A stretch of DNA of 64,000 bases from Bifidobacterium simiarum. GTDB lineage: Bacteria; Actinomycetota; Actinomycetes; Actinomycetales; Bifidobacteriaceae. The DNA is taken from NCBI RefSeq assembly GCF_002802905.1, contig NZ_PEBK01000004.1, forward strand, positions 62,001-126,000, written 5' to 3'. Below the pieces are notes generated by a model. It did no database searches, was not told where the DNA came from, and saw nothing but the letters and a program-made list of their open reading frames with translations. Positions 43,600 through 52,861 of this stretch are shown here, piece after piece (positions within the stretch are counted from its first letter, which is position 1; each line of letters starts with the position of its first letter). The position numbers and the translations under genes were made by a program.

Positions 43600-46008
43600 A
43601 TGAAATTCACCAACGGCTACTGGATGAACCGTCCGCACGTCGAGGCGCTGTACGCCCGTCAGGCCTACACGCTGGGCGTGGGCGCGGATGGCGAAAGCTT
43701 CGACGTGCTCGCCCCCACCCGCGAGGTGAAGGGCCGCAACGACACCCTGAACCTCGGTACCTTCGAAGTGCGCGTGAGCACCCCCGCCGAAGGCGTGGTC
43801 CGCGTGCAGTCCGCCCACTGGCTCGGCGCCGACGTCACCCCCGGATTCCCGCTCAACGTCGACAAGCCCGGCGACCGCGACTACGTGTCCGTCACCACCG
43901 AAGGCAACGGCGACGGCGAGGTCGGCGAGGACGGCGCCCGCGTGACCCTGAAGACCGGCGACCTCGAAGCCACCGTGGTCAAGGGCAGCCCGTGGAACCT
44001 CACGTTCAGCGCGAACGGCCGCACCCTCACCTCCAGCCAGGGCAAGTCGCTCGGCCGCTTCCAGCTCGACGAGCTCTCCGCCGTCACCACCCAGCCGGTC
44101 GGCGAATTCGGCGTCTCCAAGGACGGCTCCGCCTACGACGAGTCCGACGTGTTCAGCGCCATCCAGCTTTCGCTCGGCGTGGGCGAGACCGTCTACGGCT
44201 TCGGCGAGCGCTTCGGCACCTATGTGAAGAACGGTCAGACCATCGACGTGTGGAACCAGGACGGCGGCACCGCCTCCGAGCAGGGCTACAAGGACATCCC
44301 GTTCTACATGACCTCCAACGGCTACGGCGTGCTGGTGAACAACCGCGGCCACGTCTCCTTCGAGGTCGGCAGCGAAAACACCGACGCCGTGCAGTTCTCC
44401 GTGCCGGGCGAGGCCCTCGACTTCCTGGTGATCTACGGCCCGACCCCCAAGGAGATCCTGAACCGCTACACCGCGCTGGTGGGTCGTCCGGCGAACGTGC
44501 CGGCGTGGAGCTACGGCCTGTGGCTGACCACCTCGTTCACCACGAAGTACGACGAGAAGACCATCAACTCGTTCATCGACGGCATGGCCGAGCGTGACAT
44601 CCCGCTCAGCGCCTTCCACTACGACTGCTTCTGGATGCGCGAGTTCCAGTGGACCGACTTCGAGTGGGACAAGCGTTTCTTCGGCGACATCGAGTCGACG
44701 CTGGAGCGTCTGCACAAGGACAAGGGCCTGCACATCTGCGCGTGGATCAACCCGTATCTCGGCCAGCGCGGCAAGATGTTCGCCGAAGGCAAGGAGAAGG
44801 GCTACCTCGTGCGCAAGCCCAACGGCGAGGTGTGGCAGACCGACATGTGGCAGGCCGGCATGGGTCTGGTGGACTTCACCAACCCGGATGCCCGCGCATG
44901 GTTCAAGGACAAGGTGAAGACGCTGCTGAAGCAGGGCGTGGACGCCATCAAGACCGATTTCGGCGAGCGCATTCCGCGTGACGTGGTGTGGTTCGACGGT
45001 TCGGAGAAGCTGTCGATGCACAACTGGTACACCGAGCTGTACAACCAGACGGTGTTCGAGGCGATCGAGGAGGTGCACGGCGTCGGCCGCGCCTGCCTGT
45101 TCGCCCGTTCCGCCACGGTCGGCGGCCAGCAGCATCCGGTGCACTGGGGCGGCGACTGCGAGTCCACGTTCAACGGCATGGCCCAGACCCTGCGTGCGGG
45201 CCTGTCGATCACCAGCTCCGGCTTCGGCTTCTGGAGCCACGACATCGGCGGCTTCGAGGGCGCGTTCCCGGATCCGGCTGTGTACAAGCGCTGGGTGGCG
45301 TTCGGTCTGCTCGGCTCGCACTCCCGTATGCACGGCTCCACCGTGTACCGCGTGCCGTGGCTGTTCGACGAGGCCGATGAGAAGAACGGCGTGAAGCTGG
45401 TTCCCGGCCAGACCGCCGTGGACGTGGCCCGCGAGTTCACCAAGCTCAAGCTGTCGCTGATGCCGTACCTGTACGAGACCGGTCTGCAGCCGCACCGCGC
45501 CGGCACCCCGGTCATGCGCTCGATGTTCGTCGAGTTCCCGGACGATCCGGCCTGCCGTACGCTCGACCGTCAGTACATGTTCGGTCCGTCGCTGCTCGTC
45601 GCCCCGGTGTTCAGCTACTCCGGCGACGTGGAGTACTACCTGCCCGCCGGCGTGTGGACCAACTGGTTCACCGGCGAGAAGGTGGAGAGCGCCGGCCAGT
45701 GGCGCAAGGAGAACCACGGTTACGACACCCTGCCGCTGTGGGTGCGCGACGGTTCCGTGCTGGTCACCCGTCCGGGCGCCGAGACCCCGGAGTACGAGTA
45801 CGGTCGCGACGCGCTGGTCTCCGTGTTCCTCGACGGCGTGGATTCGGCCGAGGCCGTGGTGGAGAGCGAGTCCGGCGACAAGGTGACGTTCTCGGCCCGC
45901 CGCACGGCCGACGGCGTCGAGGTCTCCAGCTCCGACGGCCGCCCGTTCCGCGCCCGTCTTGGTTTCGGCGAGATCGTCGAGGCCGCCGACGGCAAGATCA
46001 CGCTGTGA
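43600..46008 (+). CDS. yicI: GH31 alpha-xylosidase
   Basis: An 802-aa cytoplasmic glycoside hydrolase closely matching YicI-type alpha-xylosidase, which releases xylose from isoprimeverose and xyloglucan oligosaccharides. AIKTDFGERIPRDVVWFDGS holds the nucleophile Asp453 and VHWGGDCESTFNGMAQ the acid/base Asp519; FHYDCFWMREFQWTDFEWD and GFGFWSHDIGGFEG are conserved. The KTDFGERIP motif separates it from the other GH31 in this window. The start follows AAAGGAGCGGCTGAC. Its stop abuts the nifS stop (TGATCA). Confidence 0.96.
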   Translation: MKFTNGYWMNRPHVEALYARQAYTLGVGADGESFDVLAPTREVKGRNDTLNLGTFEVRVSTPAEGVVRVQSAHWLGADVTPGFPLNVDKPGDRDYVSVTTEGNGDGEVGEDGARVTLKTGDLEATVVKGSPWNLTFSANGRTLTSSQGKSLGRFQLDELSAVTTQPVGEFGVSKDGSAYDESDVFSAIQLSLGVGETVYGFGERFGTYVKNGQTIDVWNQDGGTASEQGYKDIPFYMTSNGYGVLVNNRGHVSFEVGSENTDAVQFSVPGEALDFLVIYGPTPKEILNRYTALVGRPANVPAWSYGLWLTTSFTTKYDEKTINSFIDGMAERDIPLSAFHYDCFWMREFQWTDFEWDKRFFGDIESTLERLHKDKGLHICAWINPYLGQRGKMFAEGKEKGYLVRKPNGEVWQTDMWQAGMGLVDFTNPDARAWFKDKVKTLLKQGVDAIKTDFGERIPRDVVWFDGSEKLSMHNWYTELYNQTVFEAIEEVHGVGRACLFARSATVGGQQHPVHWGGDCESTFNGMAQTLRAGLSITSSGFGFWSHDIGGFEGAFPDPAVYKRWVAFGLLGSHSRMHGSTVYRVPWLFDEADEKNGVKLVPGQTAVDVAREFTKLKLSLMPYLYETGLQPHRAGTPVMRSMFVEFPDDPACRTLDRQYMFGPSLLVAPVFSYSGDVEYYLPAGVWTNWFTGEKVESAGQWRKENHGYDTLPLWVRDGSVLVTRPGAETPEYEYGRDALVSVFLDGVDSAEAVVESESGDKVTFSARRTADGVEVSSSDGRPFRARLGFGEIVEAADGKITL

Positions 46009-47349
46009 TCACCGCAATCCGAGGCTGCGGCAGGAATCCTGGATCGCGGTCGCGGTGAACCGGATCTCCTCGGGGGTGAGCGGACGCCGGAACGTCAATC
46101 GCAACGCGGATTTGGCGACCGGCTCCGGCACCCCCATCGCCAATAGGGTCGGCGGGATCTCGTGCCGGCCGATCGCGCACGCCGAGCCGGACGAGCACGC
46201 AATGCCGCGTGCGTCGAGATCGACCAGCAGCGCCTCGCCGGTGACTCCGGGGAAGATGAACGAGGCGTGGCCGGGCAGACGGTCGTCCGGATCGCCGGTC
46301 AGTTTCGCCTGTGGTACGGCCCGGGTGATCGCCGTGATCAGCTCGTTTCGTGAGGCGACCAGTCGGTCGTACTGTTTGGTGAGACGGGCGACCGACTCGT
46401 GCAGTCCGATGGCCAATGCCACCGCGCCCGCCACGTTCTGCGTACCGGAGCGCAGTCCCCGTTCCTGACCGCCGCCGCTCAGTATCGGTTCGATCGGCGT
46501 GCGTCCGCGCACCAGCAGCGCGCCCAATCCCTTCGGGGTGCCGAACTTGTGGCCGGAGACGCTGAGCGCGTCCAGATCCCACTCGTGCATGCGGATCGGG
46601 ATCTGCCCGGCGGCCTGCACGGCGTCGACGTGCACCGGCACGCCGTGGGCGTGGGCGATGCGGGCGATCTCGGCCACCGGCTGCACGGTGCCCACCTCGT
46701 TGTTCGCCAGCATGACCGATACCAGCGCGGTGCGGTTCGCGGGTCTGCCGGTGTGGTCGTGATCGGTGTGGTCGTGATCGGCGGTGTCATGATCGTCGGT
46801 GTTGGGGAGATCGGCCTCCGACAGACGATCCTCCAGTGCCTGGAGATCGACGCGGGCCCGATCGTCCACCGGAATGCGGACGACCTCGAATCCGAAATAC
46901 TTCGCCATCCAGTCGGCGGACTGGGCCACGGCCGGGTGTTCGATCGCGGAGATGATGATCCGCGGCGGCAGGGTGGCCGCGCAATCGTTTGCTGCCGATC
47001 CGGCTGCCGTCCGGTCGGTCATTGTTTGTCCGGTCACTGCCCGTTCGGTGATTGTCTGTCCGGTGATCGCCCGTTCGATCAGTGCGCGCCGTGCCAGCGC
47101 AATACCCTTGATGGCCAGATTGTCGGCCTCCGTGCCGCCGGACGTGAAGATCACGTCGTCGGCACGGGCCCCCAGATCGGCGGCGAACGAATGCCGGGCC
47201 GCGTCCAACGCCCGGGCCGCGGTTTTGCCTGGCTGATGCACGCTCGCCGGATTCGCGTACGCGTCGGTGAGGAACGGCATCATCGCCTGCAAGACCTCAT
47301 GGCTCACCGGTTCGGTGGCCGCGGCGTCGAGATACAGCTCGTCGTCCAT
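46009..47349 (-). CDS. nifS: NifS-like cysteine desulfurase of the NAD operon
   Basis: A 446-aa PLP enzyme taking sulfur from cysteine, here probably to build the iron-sulfur cluster of NadA. It starts MDDELYLDAAATEPVS after GAGGAGG. VSGHKFGTPKGLGALLV holds the PLP lysine and CSSGSACAIG the active cysteine. Two insertions interrupt the fold: a tandem repeat ITERAVTGQTMTDR (about residues 95-120) and an Asp/His stretch DDHDTADHDHTDHDH (about 185-205). It is the last gene of nadA-nadB-nadC-nifS, 11 bp after nadC. Confidence 0.93.
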   Translation of the reverse strand: MDDELYLDAAATEPVSHEVLQAMMPFLTDAYANPASVHQPGKTAARALDAARHSFAADLGARADDVIFTSGGTEADNLAIKGIALARRALIERAITGQTITERAVTGQTMTDRTAAGSAANDCAATLPPRIIISAIEHPAVAQSADWMAKYFGFEVVRIPVDDRARVDLQALEDRLSEADLPNTDDHDTADHDHTDHDHTGRPANRTALVSVMLANNEVGTVQPVAEIARIAHAHGVPVHVDAVQAAGQIPIRMHEWDLDALSVSGHKFGTPKGLGALLVRGRTPIEPILSGGGQERGLRSGTQNVAGAVALAIGLHESVARLTKQYDRLVASRNELITAITRAVPQAKLTGDPDDRLPGHASFIFPGVTGEALLVDLDARGIACSSGSACAIGRHEIPPTLLAMGVPEPVAKSALRLTFRRPLTPEEIRFTATAIQDSCRSLGLR

Positions 47350-47360
47350 GCCGATCCTCC

Positions 47361-48272
47361 TCAGATGTCCAATCCCAGATCGATGCTGCGTACGCTGTGC
47401 GTGAGCGCCCCGACGGAGATCACGTCCACGCCGGTCGCGGCCACGGCGGCCACGCGGTCGAGGGTCATGTTGCCGCTCGCCTCCACGATCGCCCGGCCGT
47501 CGATGAGCTGCACGCCACGGGCGGTGTCGTCCAGCGAGAAGTTGTCGAGCATGATCGTGTCCGCGCCGCCGTCGAGGGCCGCGGGAATCTGGTCGAGCCG
47601 ATCGACCTCCACCTCGATATGCGTGGTGTGCCCGACCTGATCGCGGATATGCCGGATCGCGCCGGCCATGTCCAGCCCCTCCTTGGCCAGCGCGGCGAGA
47701 TGATTGTCCTTCACCATCACCGCGTCGGAAAGCCCGTACCGGTGGTTGCGGCCGCCGCCGCAGGTCACCGCGTACTTCTCGAACGGTCGCAGGCCCGGCG
47801 TGGTCTTGCGGGTGTCCACGATCCGGGTGCGCGGGAAGGTGCGGGGCGTGATGACGGTACCGGTGTCGGGGTCGCCGGCGTCGTCGTGACCGGCGTCGTA
47901 GATCCGATTCACCTCGGCCACGAACGCGGCGGTCATCGTGGCGATGCCGCACATGCGCTGCGTGAAGTTCAGGGCCACGCGCTCGGCCGTCAGCAGGTCG
48001 CGCATCGGGCCGGACGCTTCGGCGAGCGTCTGCCCGGCCTCGAACCGGTCGCTGTCCTTGATGTGGGCGGTGACGGTGATATCGGGGTTGAGCGCGGCGA
48101 ATGCGGCGGCGAACACGCCGATGCCGCTCATCACGCCGGTTTCGCGGGCGACGAGCCGTGCCGTGCCGGTCTCGTCGGCCGGAATCGTGGTCTCCACGGT
48201 GACGTCCCCGTACGGGGCGTCCTCCTCAAGCGCGGCCTCGACGGCCCGCCGGATCACCTGGTTGGTAAGCAT
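47361..48272 (-). CDS. nadC: Quinolinate phosphoribosyltransferase
   Basis: Converts quinolinate and PRPP to nicotinate mononucleotide. At 303 aa, it shows EDAPYGDVTVETTI, LNFTQRMCGIATMTAAFV, DTRKTTPGLRPFEKYAV, GGGRNHRYGLSDAVMVKDNH and EVEVDRLDQIPAALDGG, all typical. An Asp/Gly insertion (DAGHDDAGDPDTGTVITP, about 127-145) lengthens the loop before the RTRIVDTRK motif. AAAGGACC precedes the start at a long spacing. Third gene of the operon. Confidence 0.97.
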   Translation of the reverse strand: MLTNQVIRRAVEAALEEDAPYGDVTVETTIPADETGTARLVARETGVMSGIGVFAAAFAALNPDITVTAHIKDSDRFEAGQTLAEASGPMRDLLTAERVALNFTQRMCGIATMTAAFVAEVNRIYDAGHDDAGDPDTGTVITPRTFPRTRIVDTRKTTPGLRPFEKYAVTCGGGRNHRYGLSDAVMVKDNHLAALAKEGLDMAGAIRHIRDQVGHTTHIEVEVDRLDQIPAALDGGADTIMLDNFSLDDTARGVQLIDGRAIVEASGNMTLDRVAAVAATGVDVISVGALTHSVRSIDLGLDI

Positions 48273-48312
48273 TGCTGGTTATGGTCCTTTCGACTATTCC
48301 GCCGGGCTGCCG

Positions 48313-50079
48313 CTACTGCAGTCGGTAGGCCACGGAATGCGCGAGACTCGGGTTGATCTGCGGGAAATCCGAGCGCGTATGCGCGCCGCGGGACTCGCAG
48401 CGGTTGATCGCCGCCACGGCCTGCACGTATCCGATGGCGAGCAGATTGCGGTTCTCCAGCGTGGTCACGTCGGCGACGTCACCGCGATCCCGGCGCCGCG
48501 ATTCCGCAAGATTCGCCGCGGCCAATCCTTCGGCGAGGTCGCGCACGGTGGCGTCGAGCGTGCCGTCGTCGCGGATCAGGCCGACGCCCTTCCACATCAT
48601 CCGTTCGATGGCGTCCCGATCCCACGGCGTGGCCGTGTCCCCTTCGCGAACGGTCGGGGTCTGCAGCGTCATCGGCTGCTGGCACACCGGCATGCCGGGG
48701 ATCGCGCTGTTGCGGAACGGTTCGGGGGCGAACGCCCATCCGCGGGTCAGATCGTCGCGCACGGCGGCCAGTCCCGCACGGCGTCCGTAGACCAGACCCT
48801 CGAGCAGCGAGTTCGAGGCCAGACGGTTCGCGCCCTGCACGCCGGTCCGCGCGCACTCGCCCGCCGCATACAGGCCGGGAATGCTGGTACGGCCGAACAG
48901 ATCGGTGCGGATGCCGCCCATCCAGTAGTGCGCGGCCGGGGCCACGGGGATCGGCTCCTTGCTCCAGTCGAAGCCGAGCGAACGGGTGTAGGCGTCGATC
49001 GTGGGGAAGCGGTGGGCGAGGAAGGTCGCCAGATCGGGGTGCTCGCGGCGCATCGGCGACACGTCCAGCATCACCGGCCGGCCGCCCTGCGCCTGCATGG
49101 TCCGGAAGTTGGCGCGGGCCACCACGTCGCGCGGGGCCAGTTCGGCGCGCGGATCCACCTTCGTCATGTAGCGCTCGCCGTGCTCGTCGAGCAGCACCGC
49201 GCCCTCGCCGCGCACCGCCTCGGAGACGAGGAAATGCTCGCCGACGGCCAGCGCGGTGGGATGGAACTGGTAGAACTCCAGGTCGGCCACCTCGGCGCCG
49301 GCGCGCAGTGCGGCGGCCAGTCCGTCACCGGTCGCGACCGCGGGGTTCGTGGTATATGGGTAGAGGCGTCCGGCGCCACCGGTGGCGAGGATCACCTTCG
49401 TCGCCTCGATCACCCGTTCGGTGGGTTGCGTGGATTCGGCGGCGTTGGCGTCTGCGTTGGCGGTGTTGCTGTCGGTGTTGGCTTCGTTGCCCGCGTCGTC
49501 GTTCACCAGCAGCCGCACGCCGGCCACGCGGCCGTCCCGCAGCACGATGTCCTTGAGGAACGCGTGCTCCATCACCGTGATGCGCGGATTCTCCCGCACC
49601 ATCTCGGCCACGTCGATCTCCAGCACCTTGCCGGTGGCGTCGCCGCCCGCATGGACCACGCGGGCCCGGGAGTGCGCGGCCTCGAGACCGCGCAGGATGT
49701 GCCCGTCCTGACCGCGGTCGAACCGCACGCCGGCGTTGGCGAACTCGCGTACGCGGCTCGCGCCCTCCTGCGTGAGAATCGACACGGCCTTCGGATCGCA
49801 CAGGCCGTCTCCCGCGGCCAGGGTGTCCTGCGCATGCAGGTCGGGGCCGTCGTCGTCGAAGATCGCGGCGGCGATGCCTCCCTGCGCGTGATACGTGTTC
49901 GACTCCATGAACGCGGTCTTGGTGACCAGCAGCACGTCGTCCACCTTCGGTCCGCTGGGCAGCGAATCCGGGCCGGCCGCGCCCGATCCGGCCAGTCCCT
50001 CGCTGCCGATGCGCAGATCCCCGGCGGCGGCCAGTGCCGCGGACAGTCCCGCCGCGCCCGATCCGATGATGACGATCAC
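48313..50079 (-). CDS. nadB: L-aspartate oxidase
   Basis: Flavoprotein that oxidises aspartate to iminoaspartate, the substrate of NadA. The 588-aa product starts at GTG within the 4-bp overlap GTGA with the nadA stop, after GGAGGTGCACCC. It has the FAD motif IVIIGSGAAGLSAALAAA, YHAQGGIAAA, ATGGAGRLYPYTTNP, FYQFHPTALAV, APAAHYWMGGIRTD and GLYAAGECARTGVQGANRLASNSLLEGLV. An Asn/Ala/Asp-rich insertion (about 195-222, NTDSNTANADANAAES) lies before the VILATGG strand. The frame continues upstream only as an overlap with nadA. Confidence 0.96.
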   Translation of the reverse strand: MIVIIGSGAAGLSAALAAAGDLRIGSEGLAGSGAAGPDSLPSGPKVDDVLLVTKTAFMESNTYHAQGGIAAAIFDDDGPDLHAQDTLAAGDGLCDPKAVSILTQEGASRVREFANAGVRFDRGQDGHILRGLEAAHSRARVVHAGGDATGKVLEIDVAEMVRENPRITVMEHAFLKDIVLRDGRVAGVRLLVNDDAGNEANTDSNTANADANAAESTQPTERVIEATKVILATGGAGRLYPYTTNPAVATGDGLAAALRAGAEVADLEFYQFHPTALAVGEHFLVSEAVRGEGAVLLDEHGERYMTKVDPRAELAPRDVVARANFRTMQAQGGRPVMLDVSPMRREHPDLATFLAHRFPTIDAYTRSLGFDWSKEPIPVAPAAHYWMGGIRTDLFGRTSIPGLYAAGECARTGVQGANRLASNSLLEGLVYGRRAGLAAVRDDLTRGWAFAPEPFRNSAIPGMPVCQQPMTLQTPTVREGDTATPWDRDAIERMMWKGVGLIRDDGTLDATVRDLAEGLAAANLAESRRRDRGDVADVTTLENRNLLAIGYVQAVAAINRCESRGAHTRSDFPQINPSLAHSVAYRLQ

Positions 50080-51362
50080 GGGTGCACCTCCAGCATGCGT
50101 TCCAGCGCCACGCGGGCGTCGCGGGCGGTGTCGTCGTCCACGGTGATGCGGTTGACGATGTTGCCCCGCTCGATGTTCTCCAGCGCCCACGCCAGATACG
50201 CCGGGTGGATGCGGTACATCGTGGAGCAGGGGCAGACCACCGGGTCGAGGCAGAACACGGTCTTGTCCGGGTACTGCGCGGCGAGGCGGTTCACCAGATT
50301 GATCTCGGTGCCCACGGCGATGGCCGAACCGGCCGGGGCGTTCGCGATCTCCTTGACGATGTACGCGGTGGAGCCCACGCCGTCGGCCGCGTCCACGGTC
50401 TGCATCGAGCACTCCGGGTGCACGATCACCTTCACGCCGGGGTAGGCCTTGCGGGCGCGTTCGATCTGATCGACCGTGAAGCGCTGGTGCACGGAGCAGA
50501 AGCCTTTCCACAGGATCATCTTCGCCTTCGCGTAGTCGGCCGGATCGGAGGCGCCGCCGCACGGCTTGAACGGATCCCACAACGGCATTTCGCTCAGCGG
50601 GATGCCCATCGCGCGGGCGGTGTTGCGGCCCAGATGCTGGTCGGGGAAGAACAGGACGCGCTTGCCGCGGGCGAACGCCCATTCCAGCACGGCGTGTGCG
50701 TTCGACGACGTGCACACGATGCCGCCGTTGCGGCCGCAGAACGCCTTGAGCGCGGCGGAGGAGTTCATGTAGGTGACGGGGATGATCTGCTGACGGCCGT
50801 CGGCGTCGGGGGTGCGGCCGCAGATGTCGGCGAGCTGCTCCCAGCAGTCCTCGACCTGATCGATGTTCGCCATGTCGGCCATCGAGCAGCCGGCGGACAG
50901 GTTCGGCAGGGTCACGCTCTGCTCGGGCGTGGAGAGGATGTCGGCGGTTTCGGCCATGAAATGCACGCCGCAGAACACGATGTGCTCGGCGTCCGGGCAC
51001 TGCGTGGCGTTCTTGGCCAGCTGGAACGAGTCGCCGACGAAATCGGCGTGCACGATGATCTCGTCGCGTTGGTAGAAGTGGCCGAGGATCAGCAGCTTGC
51101 TGCCGAGACGGGCCTTGGCGTCGCGGATGCGCTCCTGTAGCTCGTCGTCGGAGGCGGTTCGGTACTCCTCGGGCAGCATCTGCTGGCGGGGCGCGTTCTT
51201 CGGGATCAGGTTCAGTGCGTTGGCGCCGGGGCCGTAGCCGGGCTTGACGGTGGGGGTGTCGAAATGCCACGGGTCCTGGGTCAGGCCCGCGTCGCAGGTA
51301 CTGGTCGCGCCGAGTTTGGCGATGATCTCGTCGACCGACGGTGCGGTGAATGCTGCGGTCAT
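50076..51362 (-). CDS. nadA: Quinolinate synthase
   Basis: Iron-sulfur enzyme that condenses iminoaspartate with dihydroxyacetone phosphate. At 428 aa, the long actinobacterial form, it shows LLILGHFYQRDEIIVHADF, FCGVHFMAETADIL, the three cluster cysteines in SAGCSMAD, VHPECSMQTVD and DPVVCPCSTMYRI, and VGTEINLVNRL. Oxygen-sensitive, consistent with an anaerobe. First enzyme gene after nrtR, 148 bp downstream, and overlapping nadB. Confidence 0.97.
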   Translation of the reverse strand: MTAAFTAPSVDEIIAKLGATSTCDAGLTQDPWHFDTPTVKPGYGPGANALNLIPKNAPRQQMLPEEYRTASDDELQERIRDAKARLGSKLLILGHFYQRDEIIVHADFVGDSFQLAKNATQCPDAEHIVFCGVHFMAETADILSTPEQSVTLPNLSAGCSMADMANIDQVEDCWEQLADICGRTPDADGRQQIIPVTYMNSSAALKAFCGRNGGIVCTSSNAHAVLEWAFARGKRVLFFPDQHLGRNTARAMGIPLSEMPLWDPFKPCGGASDPADYAKAKMILWKGFCSVHQRFTVDQIERARKAYPGVKVIVHPECSMQTVDAADGVGSTAYIVKEIANAPAGSAIAVGTEINLVNRLAAQYPDKTVFCLDPVVCPCSTMYRIHPAYLAWALENIERGNIVNRITVDDDTARDARVALERMLEVHP

Positions 51363-51510
51363 GATGTGTCCTTTCGGGGGTTGTGCGTTGACGATTGTTG
51401 ACGTGTGTTTTGGCGGTGTTGGTCTGGTCGGTGACTGTGGGGGCCGGGTTTGGTGGGTCCGTGCCGGGTTGGCGTGCCGGGCCTGTTGGGCCGTGCCGGG
51501 TGATCCGGGG

Positions 51511-52437
51511 TCATCGGGACGGGATCAATGCCGCAAGTGCTGCGTTGTGATCGGGGCGATCCGGACGGTCACTGGGATTGCCGGAGCCGGGGGAGTGGCC
51601 GTCACCGGTCGGCTGGAACGATTCGCGGCGTCTGGCGAACGGTGGCCAGTCGCTGTGTTTGGCATCGGCCGCGGTGGTGTCGGAACCGGTGGTGTCGGGT
51701 GCGTACCGGTATGTGGCCGCGGGACGGTGACGTCCCTCGCGGCGTTTGCGGCCGGTCGGCTCGAGCTGTCCGGAGGCGAGCATCTTCCGGCGGAAGTTCG
51801 CCAGATCGATCGGCTGCTCGGTGATGGCCTCGTACACGCCGTGCAGCTGGGCGAGCGTGAACTCGTCGCCTACGAGCTTGGTGGCCACGTCCGGGTATTC
51901 GATCTTGTTGCGCAGACGCCACAGCGCGTAGTCGATGATCGTGCGGTGGTCGAAGGCCAGCGTGGGCAGATCGTCCTCGGGGAACCAGCGCACGTTGTCG
52001 GCCTCGGCGAAGTCCTTGGTCTCGGCCTGGCCGACCAGCGCCCAGTAGACGATCGACACCATCGGCAGACCGCCGTGCGAACGGGAGGGGTCGCCGAAGG
52101 TGTAGAGCTGCTCGAGATAGCGCGGGTGCAGATCGGTGGTGGATTCCAGCGCCGCGTAGGCCGCCTGCTCCAGCGAATGATCGGCGCGCAGACCGCCGCC
52201 CGGCAGCGCCCAGTCGCCGAGGAACGGCTGACGGACGCGGCGGACCAGCGGGATCCACAGGGTGTTCTTCTTGGCGTTGGCGGTGGCGGAATTGTTGGCG
52301 GTGGGGTCTGTGCCGACTGTGGGACCTGTGCCGACTGCTGGGGCTACGCCGGCGGCCGGGCCGAGCGCCAGGATCACCACCGAAACGCCGATGGCAGGCG
52401 GCTGCGCTCGCCGCTCCGAAACGTTGCCCATGTTCAT
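51511..52437 (-). CDS. nrtR: Nudix-related transcriptional regulator of NAD metabolism
   Basis: A 308-aa regulator with an N-terminal ADP-ribose-binding Nudix-like domain and a C-terminal winged helix. LWIPLVRRVRQPFLGDWALPGGGL and YLEQLYTFGDPSR are typical; the Nudix box is degenerate (LEQAAYAALESTTDL), as expected for a sensor rather than an enzyme. The winged helix covers LVGDEFTLAQLHGVYEAIT to RRKMLASGQLEPTG. An Ala/Thr/Gly-rich insertion lies at about 20-55 and a Thr/Asp-rich tail at the C-terminus. The start follows AAGGAGCACGGC. It precedes nadABC on the same strand and has its own palindromic operator. Confidence 0.92.
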   Translation of the reverse strand: MNMGNVSERRAQPPAIGVSVVILALGPAAGVAPAVGTGPTVGTDPTANNSATANAKKNTLWIPLVRRVRQPFLGDWALPGGGLRADHSLEQAAYAALESTTDLHPRYLEQLYTFGDPSRSHGGLPMVSIVYWALVGQAETKDFAEADNVRWFPEDDLPTLAFDHRTIIDYALWRLRNKIEYPDVATKLVGDEFTLAQLHGVYEAITEQPIDLANFRRKMLASGQLEPTGRKRREGRHRPAATYRYAPDTTGSDTTAADAKHSDWPPFARRRESFQPTGDGHSPGSGNPSDRPDRPDHNAALAALIPSR

Positions 52438-52517
52438 GCCGTGCTCCTTGCCGAGGTCGAGGGTTTCGGGGCTGGATGACGCCCCGGATCTCGATGTCGC
52501 ACTGAGCATAGCACTTA

Positions 52518-52532
52518 TAGTCAAAATGACTA
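52518..52532. promoter_or_regulatory. NrtR-type operator TAGTCA-AAA-TGACTA
   Basis: A perfect 6-3-6 palindrome 81 bp upstream of nrtR. No second copy was found before nadA, so the site probably controls the whole nrtR-nadABC-nifS transcript. Confidence 0.65.
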
Positions 52533-52590
52533 AAAACAATCCGAGTGTTGTTCGGTCGAGCAGGGGAATGATTGGTTCTTACAACATGCC

Positions 52591-52636
52591 CCCGCTGGCG
52601 GGGGCTGGCTGCGTAGGCAGACTGGGGGTGGTCAAG
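52591..52636. repeat. GC-palindrome two-hairpin repeat
   Basis: CCCCCGCTGGCGGGGG, GGCTGCGTAGGCAG, ACTGGGGGTGGTC. Nearly the same as 5671-5723. Confidence 0.85.
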
Positions 52637-52670
52637 CGGCGTGTGCTGTTCCTTGGCCGAATCGATCACT

Positions 52671-52765
52671 ATTGGTTGGCCGATCCGTTCGCCAACGACC
52701 TTGATTGGCCAACCCGTTCACGAGGACCCCGAAAATCCCCTCTTCATGAACGGTTTCGCCAAGTG
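52671..52765. repeat. TTGGCC/CGAGGACC palindromic element, second copy
   Basis: TTGGCCAACCCGTTCACGAG, then GACC and CCTCTTCATGAACGG, then CGCCAAG. It shares CGAGGACC...CCTCTTCNTGA with 28918-28985. Confidence 0.65.
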
Positions 52766-52861
52766 AAGGGAGGGATGAGTAATCCTTAGACATACCTCGG
52801 GGGCTGACTACCGTAGGTGGATTGAAAGTGGGCGAACGGTGATGGAATTTGACCACCCCCC

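Noticed and set aside
47938-50445. A 2.5 kb plus-strand open frame
   Set aside because: Lies opposite nadC, nadB and nadA; no domain or ribosome binding site.
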